Shown here piece by piece: positions 1 through 12,129 of a DNA stretch of 64,000 nucleotides (positions are counted from its first letter, which is position 1; every line of letters starts with the position of its first letter). The notes beneath the pieces are model-generated. The model searched no databases and was not told the origin of the DNA. It was given only the letters and a program-made list of their open reading frames with translations. The DNA is from Serripes groenlandicus (lineage: Eukaryota; Mollusca; Bivalvia; Cardiida; Cardiidae). The translations under genes were made by a program, and so were the position numbers. The stretch covers positions 38,120,734 through 38,184,733 of the forward strand of contig JASEVX010000007.1 in the NCBI GenBank assembly GCA_031761405.1, in the 5' to 3' direction.

Positions 1-186
1 CGATTTAATCATTTCTTAGTGTTTCACAACGCATAGGTGAATAGTTTTAAATGCATTGCTTTTGAATTCATTTTAAATTCCAACATTTTGAACGAGTTTA
101 TTGCAGCGGTGTTAAATGACAATTGCACCACTGATATCGGCAACTTATAAGACAAAAAATATTATATTTTTCTTATAAAAAAATTT

Positions 187-263
187 ATCTGCCCAAAGCG
201 GGAATCGAACACTAGTCTCCCGCTTCACTGCCGAACATGCTTACCGCTACGTTACGCGGCCAC
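187..263 (-). repeat. tRNA-like sequence (degenerate)
   Basis: The minus strand has GTAACGTAGCGGTAAGCATG (box A-like) and GTGTTCGATTCCCGC (box B-like). The acceptor arms do not pair, so it is a SINE head or tRNA relic, not a working tRNA. Confidence 0.4.
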
Positions 264-1345
264 TTCTTTTCGGAGGATTTTATTTATAACATAATTATAA
301 ACCGATACACGAGTTAGCGAATATTTAGTATTGAAGCGTTTTATCTTGATAAAAAACAAATGTCATTTAAATCATTTGTTTTATAACTGGGACTTGACTA
401 TCTTATTCCGTCTGCTGGGGTTGTTCAGGTTAATTTTGGTTGAGAATTTGATGTATCTACGCAGGAATCTAAAATGAAATACTCTAGTACTTAGATTCCT
501 GATTAACGTTACCGCTGAAAATACATTTTATTCGAAAAGATTTTTGGAAATTCCGACGCCTAGGCTCTCTTGCACATTTACCGTATATGTTATGTTTTGT
601 CAACTATTTATTTTTATTATCATTTAAATAATTTGAATGTTTGAGTATATGTGTTATCATTGGGACTTGATTATCTGAATTTGTTTTTGAGTCGGATTCG
701 AAAAGTTGCCCTTTACTCCATTCGATTTACAATATTTAGGAATTACCAATGAACTTTACGCGCGATCAAGTATGTTGAAAGCGTAGAAATACATTTTAAT
801 TATTAATCATGTAATTCATATATTTTAACATAACATTTTCGGCTTCATATGTCAACAAGTTACCGCATTTTGATTTTTAGACAGGAACTATTGGCGGTAC
901 GAGATGACCAACATGGGTATTAGCTGGCAACAGTCATTTCATTTTTAACAAAATATTCCACAAATCATCCACTTTCATTGACATTATGTACGATCTGTAA
1001 TCACCAATACATCTATATTTAGTCGAGATGGTGTTCAGAAACGGAGAGCTGATGTAGAAAGACAGATGTGAAGTAATTCAATGCCGATATCGTAAAACGC
1101 CTGTCTAGATTCCAGTCTCAAAATGATGCGTCGTTTCGAAAATCAGCTACTATAGCAATTGGCTCTAACGAGCCCCTTGCTAAAAATTACAGTAAATTGG
1201 TAGACGCATTTTTGATGTGTCTAAAGCAGACATAAAGTGTTTCTCCCTTTCTCACAATATTTTAAAATTAAAAGTTTGTTAGCTGAAAGTATCTCCTGCT
1301 TCAAATCCCAGAATGGCTTATTAGAAACCCAGCAACAATGTTTAG
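264..1345. other. Gene-free stretch
   Basis: AT-rich. A scrap of MITE (GTAGACGCATTTTTGATGTG, TAAAGCAGACATAAAG) at about 1200-1240. Otherwise nothing recognised on either strand. Confidence 0.5.
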
Positions 1346-1349
1346 GTGG

Positions 1350-3047
1350 GTGCTGTATTCCAATGATATACACCAAAGACGCCGCGCATGATTTTGAAGC
1401 ATGACTTAAAGGAAGCAGATGCAGTTCAGTACATTTAAATAACATTTAAACAGACAGGATGTAAATACTTTGAACAAGAAGGCCAAATGTCTCTTTATTT
1501 TAAAAAAGAAGACCAATATGTGCCTACATTGCTCACCTGGCTACCATAGCCTATAATAAAAGGTTACCAAGAGCAGAACGGGTCAATTTTGACGTAGGGA
1601 TAGAAGTTTTATATGCTTCAATCTATGTGATATTCAGCATGTGAAGTTTTGTCGTGAAAAGTCAAGTTTAGTCCTGAAACCATTTGGTTTAGAGTTTGCT
1701 TAACATTGTCTGCAACTATAATGTGTCATACAAGCTGACGTTTCTTAATTTCTTATCAATAAACGGTTTTATATCTGATGTAAATATATCAATAAGATAA
1801 ACAAGAAATATCTTTAAAAACGATAAACGGCGATCAGAAAACAATAACGGTAAATATGTAATATTTTGTTTATAAATGTTTTAGTTCATATATAAACTTT
1901 GGTTTTGATATGAATGAGAGAGAATTTTGTTTTGCTTCTGCCGGGAAGCGAACCACAGACCATTACCGCGACATGACGTTATTTCGTTCAAGGCCGAGAA
2001 TTCATCACATGACTGGAGATTACGCGAGGCTCCCAAAAGGTGTATTATGTAACACAGTATATAAGTTTCAATTGACGATAAATAACTGAAAACTTATCAT
2101 GTTTCAAAAATAATTAATATTTTGCTCCTAAATATTATATTTCAAACGATTTCACTGATTTTTTTCACTGAAATGTATTTCTTAAGGAAAACAATTAAAG
2201 GTTAGTATGCAGACCATTTCATTTTAAAACTTCCCCTTATTGGTGCCTCTCGAAGGATCGCCAACTTAACTATGAACCAATCGAAACGTTTCATTTTTTT
2301 TATTTATTCGACATTACTCTTTAAATACAACATTTGATTGGTCTATAATCCAGATCATGTGTTTAACATCTATGTCAAAACCCACGTTAATCAGCTATCA
2401 CCGAAAAAAACACCCACATATATGTAGGTGCTAAATATTAATATCTATTAAGGTTTATTGCCTCTAGTTATAAGTTAAGTATGACACAGGCTTTGAAAAT
2501 AAATGTAATTTTATATACATGTATTAAAATGTTTTATGTGAGTTCCTTGTTCAAACATGCCAATGGGATTAATTACCCGAGTCTAACGGTCAAAATGTGC
2601 TAAAGCCTTTGTACTCGAGAGTTATCTCCCTTCTAAAATTCCATTAAAAAAAGAGTTCACATGTATAGTCAACATATAGCAAAAATACAATGGTCTGAAT
2701 AAAGAAAGTTTAAAGTTTAGAAATACAACAGAAATATATAGGAAAAAACAACCCCGAAACTTTTTTCTGAGCTTTGATGAATCGATTCGTCAGTGCAGTA
2801 AACCAAACAATTAAAAATTCGTAGCCTATGAAGTTCGGGAAAAGTGAAATCCGTAAGCCAAACTATAAAGAAAGCGTAGCCCATGAAGATGGGGAACAGT
2901 TATTAAATACATATTAAATGTGTCTAAAGTTTTGTAATAACGGTAGAAGACATACGTTTTGTATTGTTTTGTCTCTTAAATCATTTTATACAATTTATTG
3001 ATTCATAAATGTTGTTTTATTGAAACATACAACAGGGTTTTTCTTAA
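1350..3047 (+). mobile_element. Family H element H1, split by family R
   Basis: 1375-1800 and 2412-3047 are collinear with the copy at 40549-41760; the DNA between is family R. It ends at TTTCTTAACAAC where the next H copy begins, so H1 and H2 are head to tail. Confidence 0.65.
1801..2412 (-). mobile_element. Family R element R1 inserted in H1
   Basis: Reverse orientation of R3: begins ACAAGAAATATCTTTAAAAA and ends ACGTTAATCAGCTATCACCG. Contains the same tRNA-like block on the minus strand at about 1935-1985. No ORF. Confidence 0.7.
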
Positions 3048-3745
3048 CAACAAGAAGAGTTTTGATGCAAAGCATCAAAGACGCCGTGCATGCTTTTGAA
3101 GCATGACTTAAAGGAAGAAGATGCAGTTCAGTACATTTAAATAACCTGTGCAAGCAGACAGGATGTAAATATTTCGAACAAGAAGGCCAAATGTCCCTTT
3201 TTTTCAAACAAGAAGGCCCAGATGTGCCTATATTCTTACCATAGCCTATATAAAAAATGTTACCAAGAGCAGAAAGGGTCAATATTGACGTAGGGATTAA
3301 ACGTTTTACGTGCTACGATCTATGTGATATTCAGCACGTGAAGTTTAGTCGTGAAATGACAAGTTTAGTCCTGAAACCATTTGGTTTACGGTTTGCTTAA
3401 CATTCACTGCAACTATAATGTGTCATACAAACTGAAGTTTCTCAATTCTTGTTTACCAATAAACTGTTTTAAATCCTCTAACTAGATCCATTAGATAACA
3501 AAAACATAGGTGCTTAAATATTAACATATATTAAGGTGTATTGCCTCTAGTTATAAGTTAAGTGTGACACAAGCTTAGAAAGGAGAGGTGGAAGTCCTTC
3601 CAGTTTAGCAGAAGTATGATAGCAAAAACGGGAGTATATAAACAAAAAATACGAAGTAATTAAAAAAGAAAAGAAAGATATGTATGATCAAGATTGAGCA
3701 TTATGAAAGTTCACATGTATAGTCAACATATAGCAATAATTATTA
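3048..3745 (+). mobile_element. Family H element H2, right end missing
   Basis: Starts ACAAGAAGAGTTTTGATGCA/AAGCATCAAAG and follows the H order to CACATGTATAGTCAACATAT at about 3710-3735, then similarity stops. Confidence 0.65.
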
Positions 3746-3749
3746 AGTC

Positions 3750-5855
3750 TGGTTTGTTTGTTTGTAACGTAACTTTAATCGTTTTGACAGTAGAAAACTG
3801 AAAAATAAACAGAAGAAAATCGTAAAGTCAGTTCCCCAAGAGCAAGAGCGAAAACCAGTTGGTACGAATCGTTAATCTCGAACGAAACATGAAAAATCGG
3901 CTACGAATCCAATGAATTTTAGAAATCGGATGAAATCGTGAAAACAGCAAAGTATTCATAGCGGAAGGAAGCAGAGACAACTTAATTACACTATGGGAAC
4001 CGATGACACCTTGTCGTCTATTAAATAAGAATGACCAAAATCGCCAAGCGATGACATGCTGCATTTACAAATAATAGAACGGGTCACGTTACGGCCGTGC
4101 GTTTTGCATAGTTGGGTTAACGTTGTTTTTACAGTTTCTAGAATTATATTGTAATATGTAGTAACAAGAGAAAGTTGATGCAACGCATCAATGTCGCCGG
4201 AAATCCATACTGCAGTTATGCATAACACTAACATTATAGTAGTTGAATAAACAGTTATCAACTGAGGGGCATATTGGAACATCAGGGGTGGGGTCAAGTG
4301 AAAATGTATCAACGAAGTGAATGATAATGTTTATGATCAATCTCCATTCCAAAGTAGGTTGACCATACAACCAACTAATTATTGATCATAAACAGTAATG
4401 GAAATGAGTAATCTTGCCAATCATTAGTATTAGTATGTATACAGTGCTTTCATTAAGGAATAATTATAAGATTTGTGAATTCCACATACACTTTTCAAGA
4501 TGTTTGTCAGAATATTTGAATTTTATTATCTTTCAATAAAACCACAAAACAGACACTTTAGGATTTGCATGCAATAGCACGTCATTTTACCTTTCCCCTA
4601 TTAAAGTCAACAGTGGACACCTTTGCAGCAATCTACTTTTAAAACAATGAGATAAGGGTTAAATCGCTGAAGACATGAGCTTTCTCTTTTTCTCAAAATG
4701 ATATTAGCTTGGCATCCTAATTATATCATACTTTAACAAATGTTGAAATGTAGTCCAATATTTATAAATTAGACCACCTTCGAAATATAATATCAACTAA
4801 ACAGTTAAATCTCATTGAAATTGTTGTATAATTTAAACTTAATTTCGAACATAAACTGAGCCCTACAACATGTTAATTTATTTTAATTATTTCCTTCCTT
4901 TTTTATAATGAAAATAACAAACTACTCATGTTTTAAAATTATATTATGATGAGCGCCCTTGTGTCAATGATGCATAACAATATGCAGATCGAAAGCAATA
5001 TGCCTTTAGGGAATTAAATGACACATTTAAAATTTTCAAGGACGAAATCATTTTGTACGAAACCCGATTCTTTCTTATTCGCAGAGGTGTCGTTCTTGAA
5101 ACTCTCTTTATAGGCAGAGAGTGTTCGTTCAAAGTCATTTTTCTATTAACACCAGTTTTATCTCGGTTTGTTCTTTTCTTCATTTGTTTCGAACCAAATA
5201 AACATTTTAAAGCACCTATGATTTACTATTTGTAAGTGAGTGTAAAGAACGGCTCTCTGCAAGGGAGAATGATCTACGCAGTTGGTATTCGCGAGTCACG
5301 CGATCAACAGTTTTAGCTTAGAAACAGTTCATATTTTAGATATACATGGATAAACATGATAAAATGCCTTCTTCACAAATCAAGACATCTCTTTGAACAT
5401 GAAAATAACATTCAGTAAGTTAAAATTGCCATTAAAAGGAGAATATTCATCTCGATATTTACACATAACAGTCTGCTGCAAGCAGGTGCGCATATGTAAA
5501 CAAATAAGACTGTGCGACGTAAAGGTTTGTAGTTATCGCCTTTTGATTACATGTAGTATATAGTGTAAAATAAAGTATCTCAGTCTAGTTAAAAGGGACT
5601 GTTTTGTCTTAATAAATAAAACAAAAAAACATAAATGCGAGTCAACATAAAAAAACTGCAAATACTTAAAACATCGGAATATTTATTTCATTTTAGATGT
5701 GTCATAACTAATTGTTTTTAAACAAACGCAATAGTAATATGTTCAAGACATTTAAATTTGTTTTTTTCTAATAATAACTCCTTCTCCCATGTGATTTCCG
5801 AAAACCTATTAAAGATAGAAGTCGCGGGCTTCTGCCCGGCAACTAATTAAAATGA
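3750..5855. other. Gene-free stretch
   Basis: A hairpin start of the H type at about 4165-4200 (ACAAGAGAAAGTTGATGCA/ACGCATCAA, quoted in parts) heads a short fragment. Overlapping minus-strand frames between 3828 and 4370 have no recognisable domain. The rest is not assigned. Confidence 0.5.
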
Positions 5856-5859
5856 ATCA

Positions 5860-6365
5860 TAATTGATTTTTTTAAAGATTACCCATTTATTTAAAAATCT
5901 CAATATCGTAAATAGGCAAAAACATCGCCAGAAACTTTTTTCTGAGCTTTGATGACTCGGATCGTAAACCAAACTATAAAAAAAGCGTAGCCTAGGAAGT
6001 TAGGGGAAAGTTATTAAATTCCCATTACATGTGTCTAAAGTTTTGTAATAACGGTATAGTAGAAGACATACGTATTTTGTATCTTGCTGTTTCTTAAATC
6101 ATTTTATATAATTTATTTATTCATAAAGGTTTTTCTTTTTTTAAACGTATAACAGAGTTTTTCTTAACAATAATAATGATGTTGGTTGCTCCCTTTTCGA
6201 TTACGTCACCCCATGGTACAAAATTAAAACCTATCCCATACTGACGCCGCGCGGAAGCGCGGCGTCAATACTAATGTTGGTTGCTCCCTTTTCGATTACG
6301 TCACCCCATGGTACAAAATTAAAACCTATCCCATACTGACGCCGCGCTTCCACGCGGCGTCAATG
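5860..6365 (+). mobile_element. Family H right part with duplicated terminal hairpin unit
   Basis: From AACTTTTTTCTGAGCTTTGA and AAAGCGTAGCCTAGGAAGTT to two tandem copies (about 6180 and 6272, period about 92 bp) of GTTGGTTGCTCCCTTTTCGA ... ACGCCGCGC/GCGCGGCGT. The hairpin loops differ (GGAA and TTCCAC). Confidence 0.7.
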
Positions 6366-6589
6366 ATCAGTGTTTTGTGTTTTTTTTTCAACCCAAAGAA
6401 TTTATAAAAAATCTGGACAAATGTACACAAATGTGAAGATATAAATATATTTAAGCAATTTGGAAATCCAGTTGATGACATGTCACACATTAATTAATTT
6501 GGACTGACCCGAATATAAATGCTTTGGAAAATCCGTTTTACTTTTGCAAGTCTGGTTGTCTAATTCACGTGACCTCACATATTCACAGC

Positions 6590-7290
6590 CCTTTTTCGGC
6601 GACAGCTGTCTTAACTTCAGTTTTGACCTAGATTGTAGACCAATCAAATGTTGTATTTAATGAATAATGTCGAAGAAATAAAGGAAGCGAAACGTTTTGA
6701 TTGGTTCATAGTTAATTTGGCGATCATACTAGAGGCACTAATAAGGTGAAGTTTTAAAATGAAATATTCTGCATACTCTTTAATTGTTTTCCTTAAGAAA
6801 TAAATTTCAGTGAAAAAGATCAATGAAAACGTATGAAATATAATATTTAAGAGCAAAATATTAATTATTTTTTAAACATGATAAGTTTTCAGTTATTTAT
6901 TGTCAATTGAAGCTTATATACCTCTTGGGAGCCTCGCGTAATCTCCAGTCATGTGACGTATTCTCGGCAAGCTACACTCGATTACCGATTCTATATATTT
7001 TAAAGAACAATGTTCTAATCGAACAATGTTCTAATCGAACAATGTTCTAATCGAACAATGTTCTAACTGGTTCACGATTATAATGCATTACCAATTCAAG
7101 GAGCTGTCGAAATTCTTATATATACAACATTATTGCGCAAATTGTATAATTCATGGAAAATTACTGATTGTTTTGATTATTAACAAAACTTTTCTGATAT
7201 TCAAGTCAAATAATATGCGCATGTTCCATTTCTTAGTGTTTTCTCATATTGATCGCCGTTTATCTTTTTTAAAGATTTTTCTTGTTTTTA
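6590..7290 (+). mobile_element. Family R element R2
   Basis: TTTTTCGGCGACAGCTGTCT at the left, AAAGATTTTTCTTGTTTTTA at the right, with the same interior as R3. Where R1 and R3 have the tRNA-like block, R2 has a 16-bp minisatellite. Confidence 0.7.
7005..7066. repeat. 16-bp minisatellite, 4 units
   Basis: GAACAATGTTCTAATC repeated at 7005, 7021, 7037 and 7053 (last unit varied), within R2. Confidence 0.93.
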
Positions 7291-7294
7291 ATTC

Positions 7295-8560
7295 CCCAGG
7301 TATTGAGCCACGTCATATAAAAACCCACCATATCCAACTATGAGAATCAGCCACTATAAAAATCGATAACTTAAATTACATGGGATTATAGAGCAACTTT
7401 TTAGTTTTTTCTCAATTTCAATTTTATTTTGCAAAAATTTAAAAAGGCACTTATCAAGTTTTCAAGACAAATATCTCCTGAATATAAATATATTTTTTTA
7501 TTTAATTTATGTTAATAATATTTTGGTCCTTTTTAACTTTGAATACAGTCACCCTAATTTCCCTCTTTGTTACATATAAACCGTTAAGAAAACGGTATTT
7601 TTCCGCTAATTTTTACACGTTCTTCAGTTAATATCTTTTTTTAGAAATAAAAAATAATTAACAGGGCACTTACGGTATAATGTAGTAAATTCATTTACCT
7701 TTTATTTGACATATATTTTATTAAAATAATGTAATAAAATCTTGGTCCTTTTTAACATTTTCTACAAGTACTACTAACGTTTTAGGGTAACATTTACGTT
7801 TCCGTGATTTCTAGCGAAAGCTTCCGATGATTGCCGGACGATTTATGATGGGGCATATATATATTTATTACCCCCGCTGTGCAGACTGTGTATATTGCGT
7901 TATCTTACATATATATATCAGCATGTAATGCCTTTTACCTAAATTCGATGCAATAAAATGTAAATATGGACACAAGCGGACGGATAGTAGCCCCAGTTAC
8001 TTATTTTAGGGAAAAAATGCGATTGTATCAGAACGGATAAATGTCAACATTTGTTATTATCCTATCTAAAATAAAATGGATGATTTTTATAACTATTCAA
8101 TTGTTAAATAAAACCATAAGGTGATCGATATCCATGCATATTGTATGACTGGTCCAAATTTATGAATGAAATTTTAAACGTTTTTGTCATAACTCATTGT
8201 AAATGTAAGAATTCTATCAAAGTTTGTTTGTCAAACTGTTCAATTTGATATGCTTAAAATTGCATTTAACGTTGTTTAATAATTTGTCATAACTTATTGT
8301 AAGTTTAAGAATTCTATCAAAGTTTGTTTGTCAAACTGTTCAATTTGATATGTTTAAAATTGGTTTATTCGTATAACTAATTTTATCAAAGGGACGTTGA
8401 TTAGCGCTAATCAAAGTTATGTATATATCGCGATAATTGACATTAATCAGGATGATGTGTTAAAGGTGATAATTACCAAAACAACTGTGAATACAAGTAT
8501 ACCCTCAGATGCAAACTACTACGGCTCGTTGCGGAAATAAATAAAAACAAAAGAAGAAGA
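7295..8560. other. Gene-free stretch with a 100-bp tandem duplication
   Basis: GTCATAACTCATTGTAAATG at 8186 and GTCATAACTTATTGTAAGTT at 8286 start two 100-bp units. The frame at 7083-7343 has no domain and overlaps family R. Nothing else found. Confidence 0.6.
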
Positions 8561-8568
8561 AAATTCAG

Positions 8569-8748
8569 GATGAACTTAAACATGCAGAAGTCGATTACCG
8601 CGAAGTACAGGATAATCAGGACAGTTCTGGGAAAAGCCTCAACGAATTAAGCATCCCTGAGCTCAAGCTTATATTAAAAAAACTAGGAGTTTCTACAACA
8701 TTTCGTAAAAAACTCATTGAACTGATCCATTGCACGGAAAAAAAATAG
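8569..8748 (+). CDS. SAP-like domain frame, possible terminal exon or pseudogene fragment
   Basis: 59 codons ending at TAG 8746-8748. The frame upstream is closed by TAA at about 8538 and has no ATG, but a plausible acceptor (attcag/GATGAA) precedes 8569, so it reads like a last exon. The C-terminal half, SLNELSIPELKLILKKLG then VSTTFRKKLIELIH, matches the SAP motif pattern (short helix, LxELKxxLKxxG, K, LIxRI), a DNA-binding helix-extended-loop-helix of about 35 residues. The N-terminal half (DELKHAEVDYREVQDNQDSS) is acidic. No partner exon was found nearby. The polypyrimidine tract before the acceptor is poor, which lowers confidence. Confidence 0.4.
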   Translation, partial: DELKHAEVDYREVQDNQDSSGKSLNELSIPELKLILKKLGVSTTFRKKLIELIHCTEKK

Positions 8749-8789
8749 ACTTGTATATATTAACTAAACTTTAATAGGCATTACCCCCG

Positions 8790-9120
8790 CTCAAAAAATA
8801 AGGTTATGTAATTGTCCTAAACAAATATACTCAGAAATATCTATTTATCATATAGGATTGTAGGATAAAAAGAAACAGGATAAAAAGTAACACATTTTCC
8901 AAAATACAATACAAATCAATAGGTTTTAATCTACAAATATGAAAAAGACACAAACTGTTATCTTCTTGATATTGTAATGATTTTCTTTAATTTTGATACA
9001 TTTTTGTGTGTTTTATATACCCTAATGCATTGTTCAAAAAAATTGAGTCGGATATAACTATTTTCAAATCTACCAAACATATATGTAACTCAATTTTTGT
9101 TTCACTTTGCAATGTTATTT
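8790..9120. other. Gene-free stretch
   Basis: No repeat family or domain recognised. Confidence 0.4.
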
Positions 9121-9124
9121 TACG

Positions 9125-9480
9125 TATTATGCATATCTGTGTGAAGATGTTTGAAAAAGCGAAAGGAAAACAGTGTGGGAGAAGAGACATTGCTCATAAT
9201 TAGCAATTTCTCCCTTTCACGCAATGATATATTCTGTCAACAATTATTACAAATATTAGAACTGTTGCTAGTCTTCTGTCAGATGTTAAACAAAGGTTGA
9301 AGAAAACATTATTGGAAAAGGAGAAATTGCTTATAATGAGCAATTTCTCCTGTGCACGCAATTATATTTTCTGGCAGATATTCGAAAAGATGGAAAGAAA
9401 CATTGTGGGGGAAAGTGGAACAAATCATTGCAATTTCAGATAAATAAAGTTAAAATTTCGTATAAACAAAACATAAATTC
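9125..9480. mobile_element. Two degenerate MITE hairpin cores
   Basis: Two copies of the MITE palindrome, GAGACATTGCTC / AGCAATTTCTCCC at about 9181-9216 and GGAGAAATTGCT / AGCAATTTCTCC at about 9319-9350, with eroded flanks. The termini are not recognisable. Confidence 0.55.
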
Positions 9481-9484
9481 TAAA

Positions 9485-10650
9485 AACATTTATTGAAATG
9501 TGTCTATTATATGTTACAAGTGTATTAAATCAAAGGAAAAATTAGTTAAACCTGAAATGAAAATATCAAAACTATTGCCTTTTGTCCTGTTACCCGGGCA
9601 AAAACTGTTACTCTTTAGCCGTTGCTTATTATCCTGTTTCTTTTTGTCCGATTACCATCATATAGATCTATACCTAGTTTTTAACGATAGTTTTACGGTA
9701 TTTAATTTAATTTATATAAGTCTAGTTTTTCCGAATTATTTTTCATATTTTCTAGAACTGGAGGTTACTTCTATTAGGCTCAGCCATATTTACAAATGGA
9801 CTAAAACGCACGAGTTCACACATATTTGAAAACAGTGTTAGAATAATTGAGATTGCTTGCTACGAGACATTTGAACTCTTTTTTCATTGTTTACGACTTT
9901 TTTTTTAACAAAATAAAACCATAATTGATGGATCTAATTTGTTAATTGATGCTCTCTATTGCAAAGAGGAATCACACTTATGGAGGAACGAATAATCATA
10001 TATACAATATTGACACTATTATTTCGTTATGAATAATAAAAGAAGAAGGGCTCCATGTCTTTCACAATGTACATGTATTATGAAATTGATAATGATGAAA
10101 AAACGGCTCGATTATTTATTGGTAAATTGATTAAAAAATATCGATATCATAACACCCTAGTTTTATTACCCTATAATCCCATGTTGAAGTACCCTGTGTA
10201 TCTCTCTACTGCCCCCAGGCAGCACTATCGATGTATACATACCGAATGTTACACAAATGTCCGGTAATTTCCGCCAATTAGCAAAATTAGCAAAACAAGA
10301 GCAGATAACAATCAAATTAGTCAACAATTAGTACGGCTAAACAGTGGTACATTGTCTCCCCTGTTTTTTTGCATGACGAGCATTGTGCCATATGATTATA
10401 AATCAATGAGCTACGATCACATTTCATACTTCTATGTCAGCTTTTCATTAAATCATTGTTATTCCCCTGTGGAGTTAAATATGTTTGTGTGACAATATGA
10501 ATGGCGAACACGAAAGATCCTGACCAGACTATATATGAATATCGACTGGTTGCAGAGGCTCAAAATGTCATTTTTGTCATTTGTGTATGACGTGGCTCAT
10601 TTGTGGCGGGAAAAAAGTAGGTCAGAGCTGCAAAGTTTTTTCCTGGATAA
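9485..10650. other. Gene-free stretch
   Basis: Frames at 9500-9829 and 10055-10267 are short, hydrophobic or mixed, and show no domain or splice context. Not called as genes. Confidence 0.5.
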
Positions 10651-10655
10651 ATAAG

Positions 10656-10889
10656 TTGACCCTTACCTATTTGTAGACGCATTTCTATACATCTGCAGCA
10701 AACACATTTTAATAACATTGTGACAAAAGGAGAAATTACTACTTTAACTATGATTTTGTTCAACTCTATTATTCATTCCACCCAGGAACAATACATATAC
10801 TGTTCAATTTATATTTGAAGAGATAAACAACAATTTGCCTATAAGTTTTAAAAATCGTCTGCTGAAGATTTGTTTGAATAAAGGATTGA
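10656..10889 (-). mobile_element. piggyBac-like MITE copy, eroded, TTGA at both ends
   Basis: Left end TTGACCCTTACCTATTTG, right end AAAGGATTGA. It contains GTAGACGCATTTC, ATCTGCAGCA, AACATTGTGACAAAAGGAG and CGTCTGCTGAAGATTTG. The right half of the core palindrome is lost. Confidence 0.65.
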
Positions 10890-11159
10890 GGCAAGCCTTT
10901 TTGTGTGTGATTTTTTTCTTCAAATTAAGTGCAGATTATGATTTCTGATTTCATGTGATCTAATTTGAATACCTCAATGATCATATTAAAAGTGCAGACA
11001 ATTGAAAATATATTTTATTTTTTTCAATAAATCGAAAACAATAAATAATTTAAGTTCTTACTGTTTTATCAAAGTAGACAAAGTATAAGTCTTAGAAGTA
11101 TAATTTAAGTCCCATGCATGCAATTTTCAGTCAATTTTCTAGTGAAAATTTAATGGGAT

Positions 11160-11400
11160 AAGGATAGGATCCCACTGGGAAATCTACTTAATCTCAGTGG
11201 GATTGATATGTCATTTTCACCGGGATCTCAGTGGGATTGATATGTCATTTTCACCGGGATCTCAGTCACTGGGATCCCGGTCACCAGTATCCAACTGGGA
11301 TTAATTTCTATCCCACTGAAATGATGACATCCCACTGGGATTTGATCATCCCATTGGGATCCCACGATCCCACTTTGATTTTATGTAGGGTATTGCCTAT
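11160..11400. repeat. Cluster of ATCCCACTGGGAT-like palindromes
   Basis: About nine occurrences of ATCCCACTGGGAT or its half/variant (for example 11167, 11196, 11226, 11257, 11286, 11306, 11328, 11347, 11367), including a near-exact 30-bp tandem duplication at about 11190-11253. The spacing is irregular, so it is not a simple satellite. Confidence 0.75.
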
Positions 11401-11563
11401 GATATCTAGATAATGTGAATTCAAACTGGCCTTCATCAGGCAATATCTGTCTAATAAATCCTTTCCCACAAACTACAAATGTGTAGCAGGTGCATTCACA
11501 AAATTATGGAAAATCTCTATAAATGAATGTATGATCAGGGATGTAGATAAAAATAAAACAGCC

Positions 11564-11793
11564 TTAACCCGTTCCCACATACAAGAAATCTGCAGCTGAC
11601 GAATTTAGACTACAGTGACAAAAGCCTGAACTATCTCCATAAAAGATAGCTTAATTGTTAAATAAAGTTGAAAACAGTGTGGCCAAAGGAGAAATTGCTC
11701 ATTATATTAGCAATTTCTCCTTTGGCCACAATGTTTTCAAAAGTCGTCTGCTGCTATTGTGTCCAAATGCGTCAATAATCGGGAAGGGGTTAA
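11564..11793 (+). mobile_element. TTAA-flanked piggyBac-like MITE, well-preserved reference copy
   Basis: 230 bp, TTAA at both ends. Outer termini are CCCGTTCCCACATAC on the left and GGGAAGGGG on the right (family: CCCTTTCCCACATAC and GTGGGAAAGGG). Inner arms: CTGCAGCTGACGA left, TCGTCTGCTGC right. The core is a perfect 22-bp palindrome (11678-11699 with 11709-11730, 9-base loop), extended further by TTGAAAACA and TGTTTTCAA. There is no coding capacity. TTAA targets and CCCT termini are hallmarks of the piggyBac superfamily, so it was probably mobilised by a piggyBac transposase encoded elsewhere. Plus orientation is defined here as the end reading ACAAxAAATCTGCAGC on the left. Confidence 0.85.
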
Positions 11794-11939
11794 GTTTTTA
11801 TTCTGCCTAATTCTGGAACACCCCTCATATATTGTTAGCAAACACTTGACAGCCTAAACGAGCTTGTCAGGGTAATAAATACTCCTTTGATATTAGCTTC
11901 CTGTTGTTTAACATGTTGCTTCTTGAATACAAACAATCA

Positions 11940-12075
11940 GCACCAGACATAGGCAAAAATATGGAAAATTTCAATAAATTGAAAACATTGTGGCAAGGGG
12001 AGAAATTGCTCTTTTTTTTTAGCAATTTCTCCTTTTGTCACATTGTTTTTAAAAATCATCTCCCGAGAACACTGT
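11940..12075 (+). mobile_element. Partial MITE (left part and core)
   Basis: ATAGGCAAAAATATGGAAAA, TTGAAAACATTGTGGCAA and the palindrome GGAGAAATTGCT / AGCAATTTCTCC are present. The outer termini are missing. Confidence 0.65.
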
Positions 12076-12129
12076 TGCAAGATATCATGCATTGTATAGA
12101 TAACGATCCCCGGTCGGGTCATACTTAAG

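Noticed and set aside
3828..4370. Overlapping minus-strand frames of 60-108 codons
   Set aside because: Three overlapping frames without any recognisable domain; probably chance.
7005..7066. Steroid-receptor-like element from GAACA/TGTTC
   Set aside because: Half-sites are separated by 1 base, not the 3 needed; it is a minisatellite in family R.
9500..9829. 109-codon plus-strand frame as a membrane protein gene
   Set aside because: Hydrophobic only because of AT-rich, T-rich codons; no domain, splice or start evidence.
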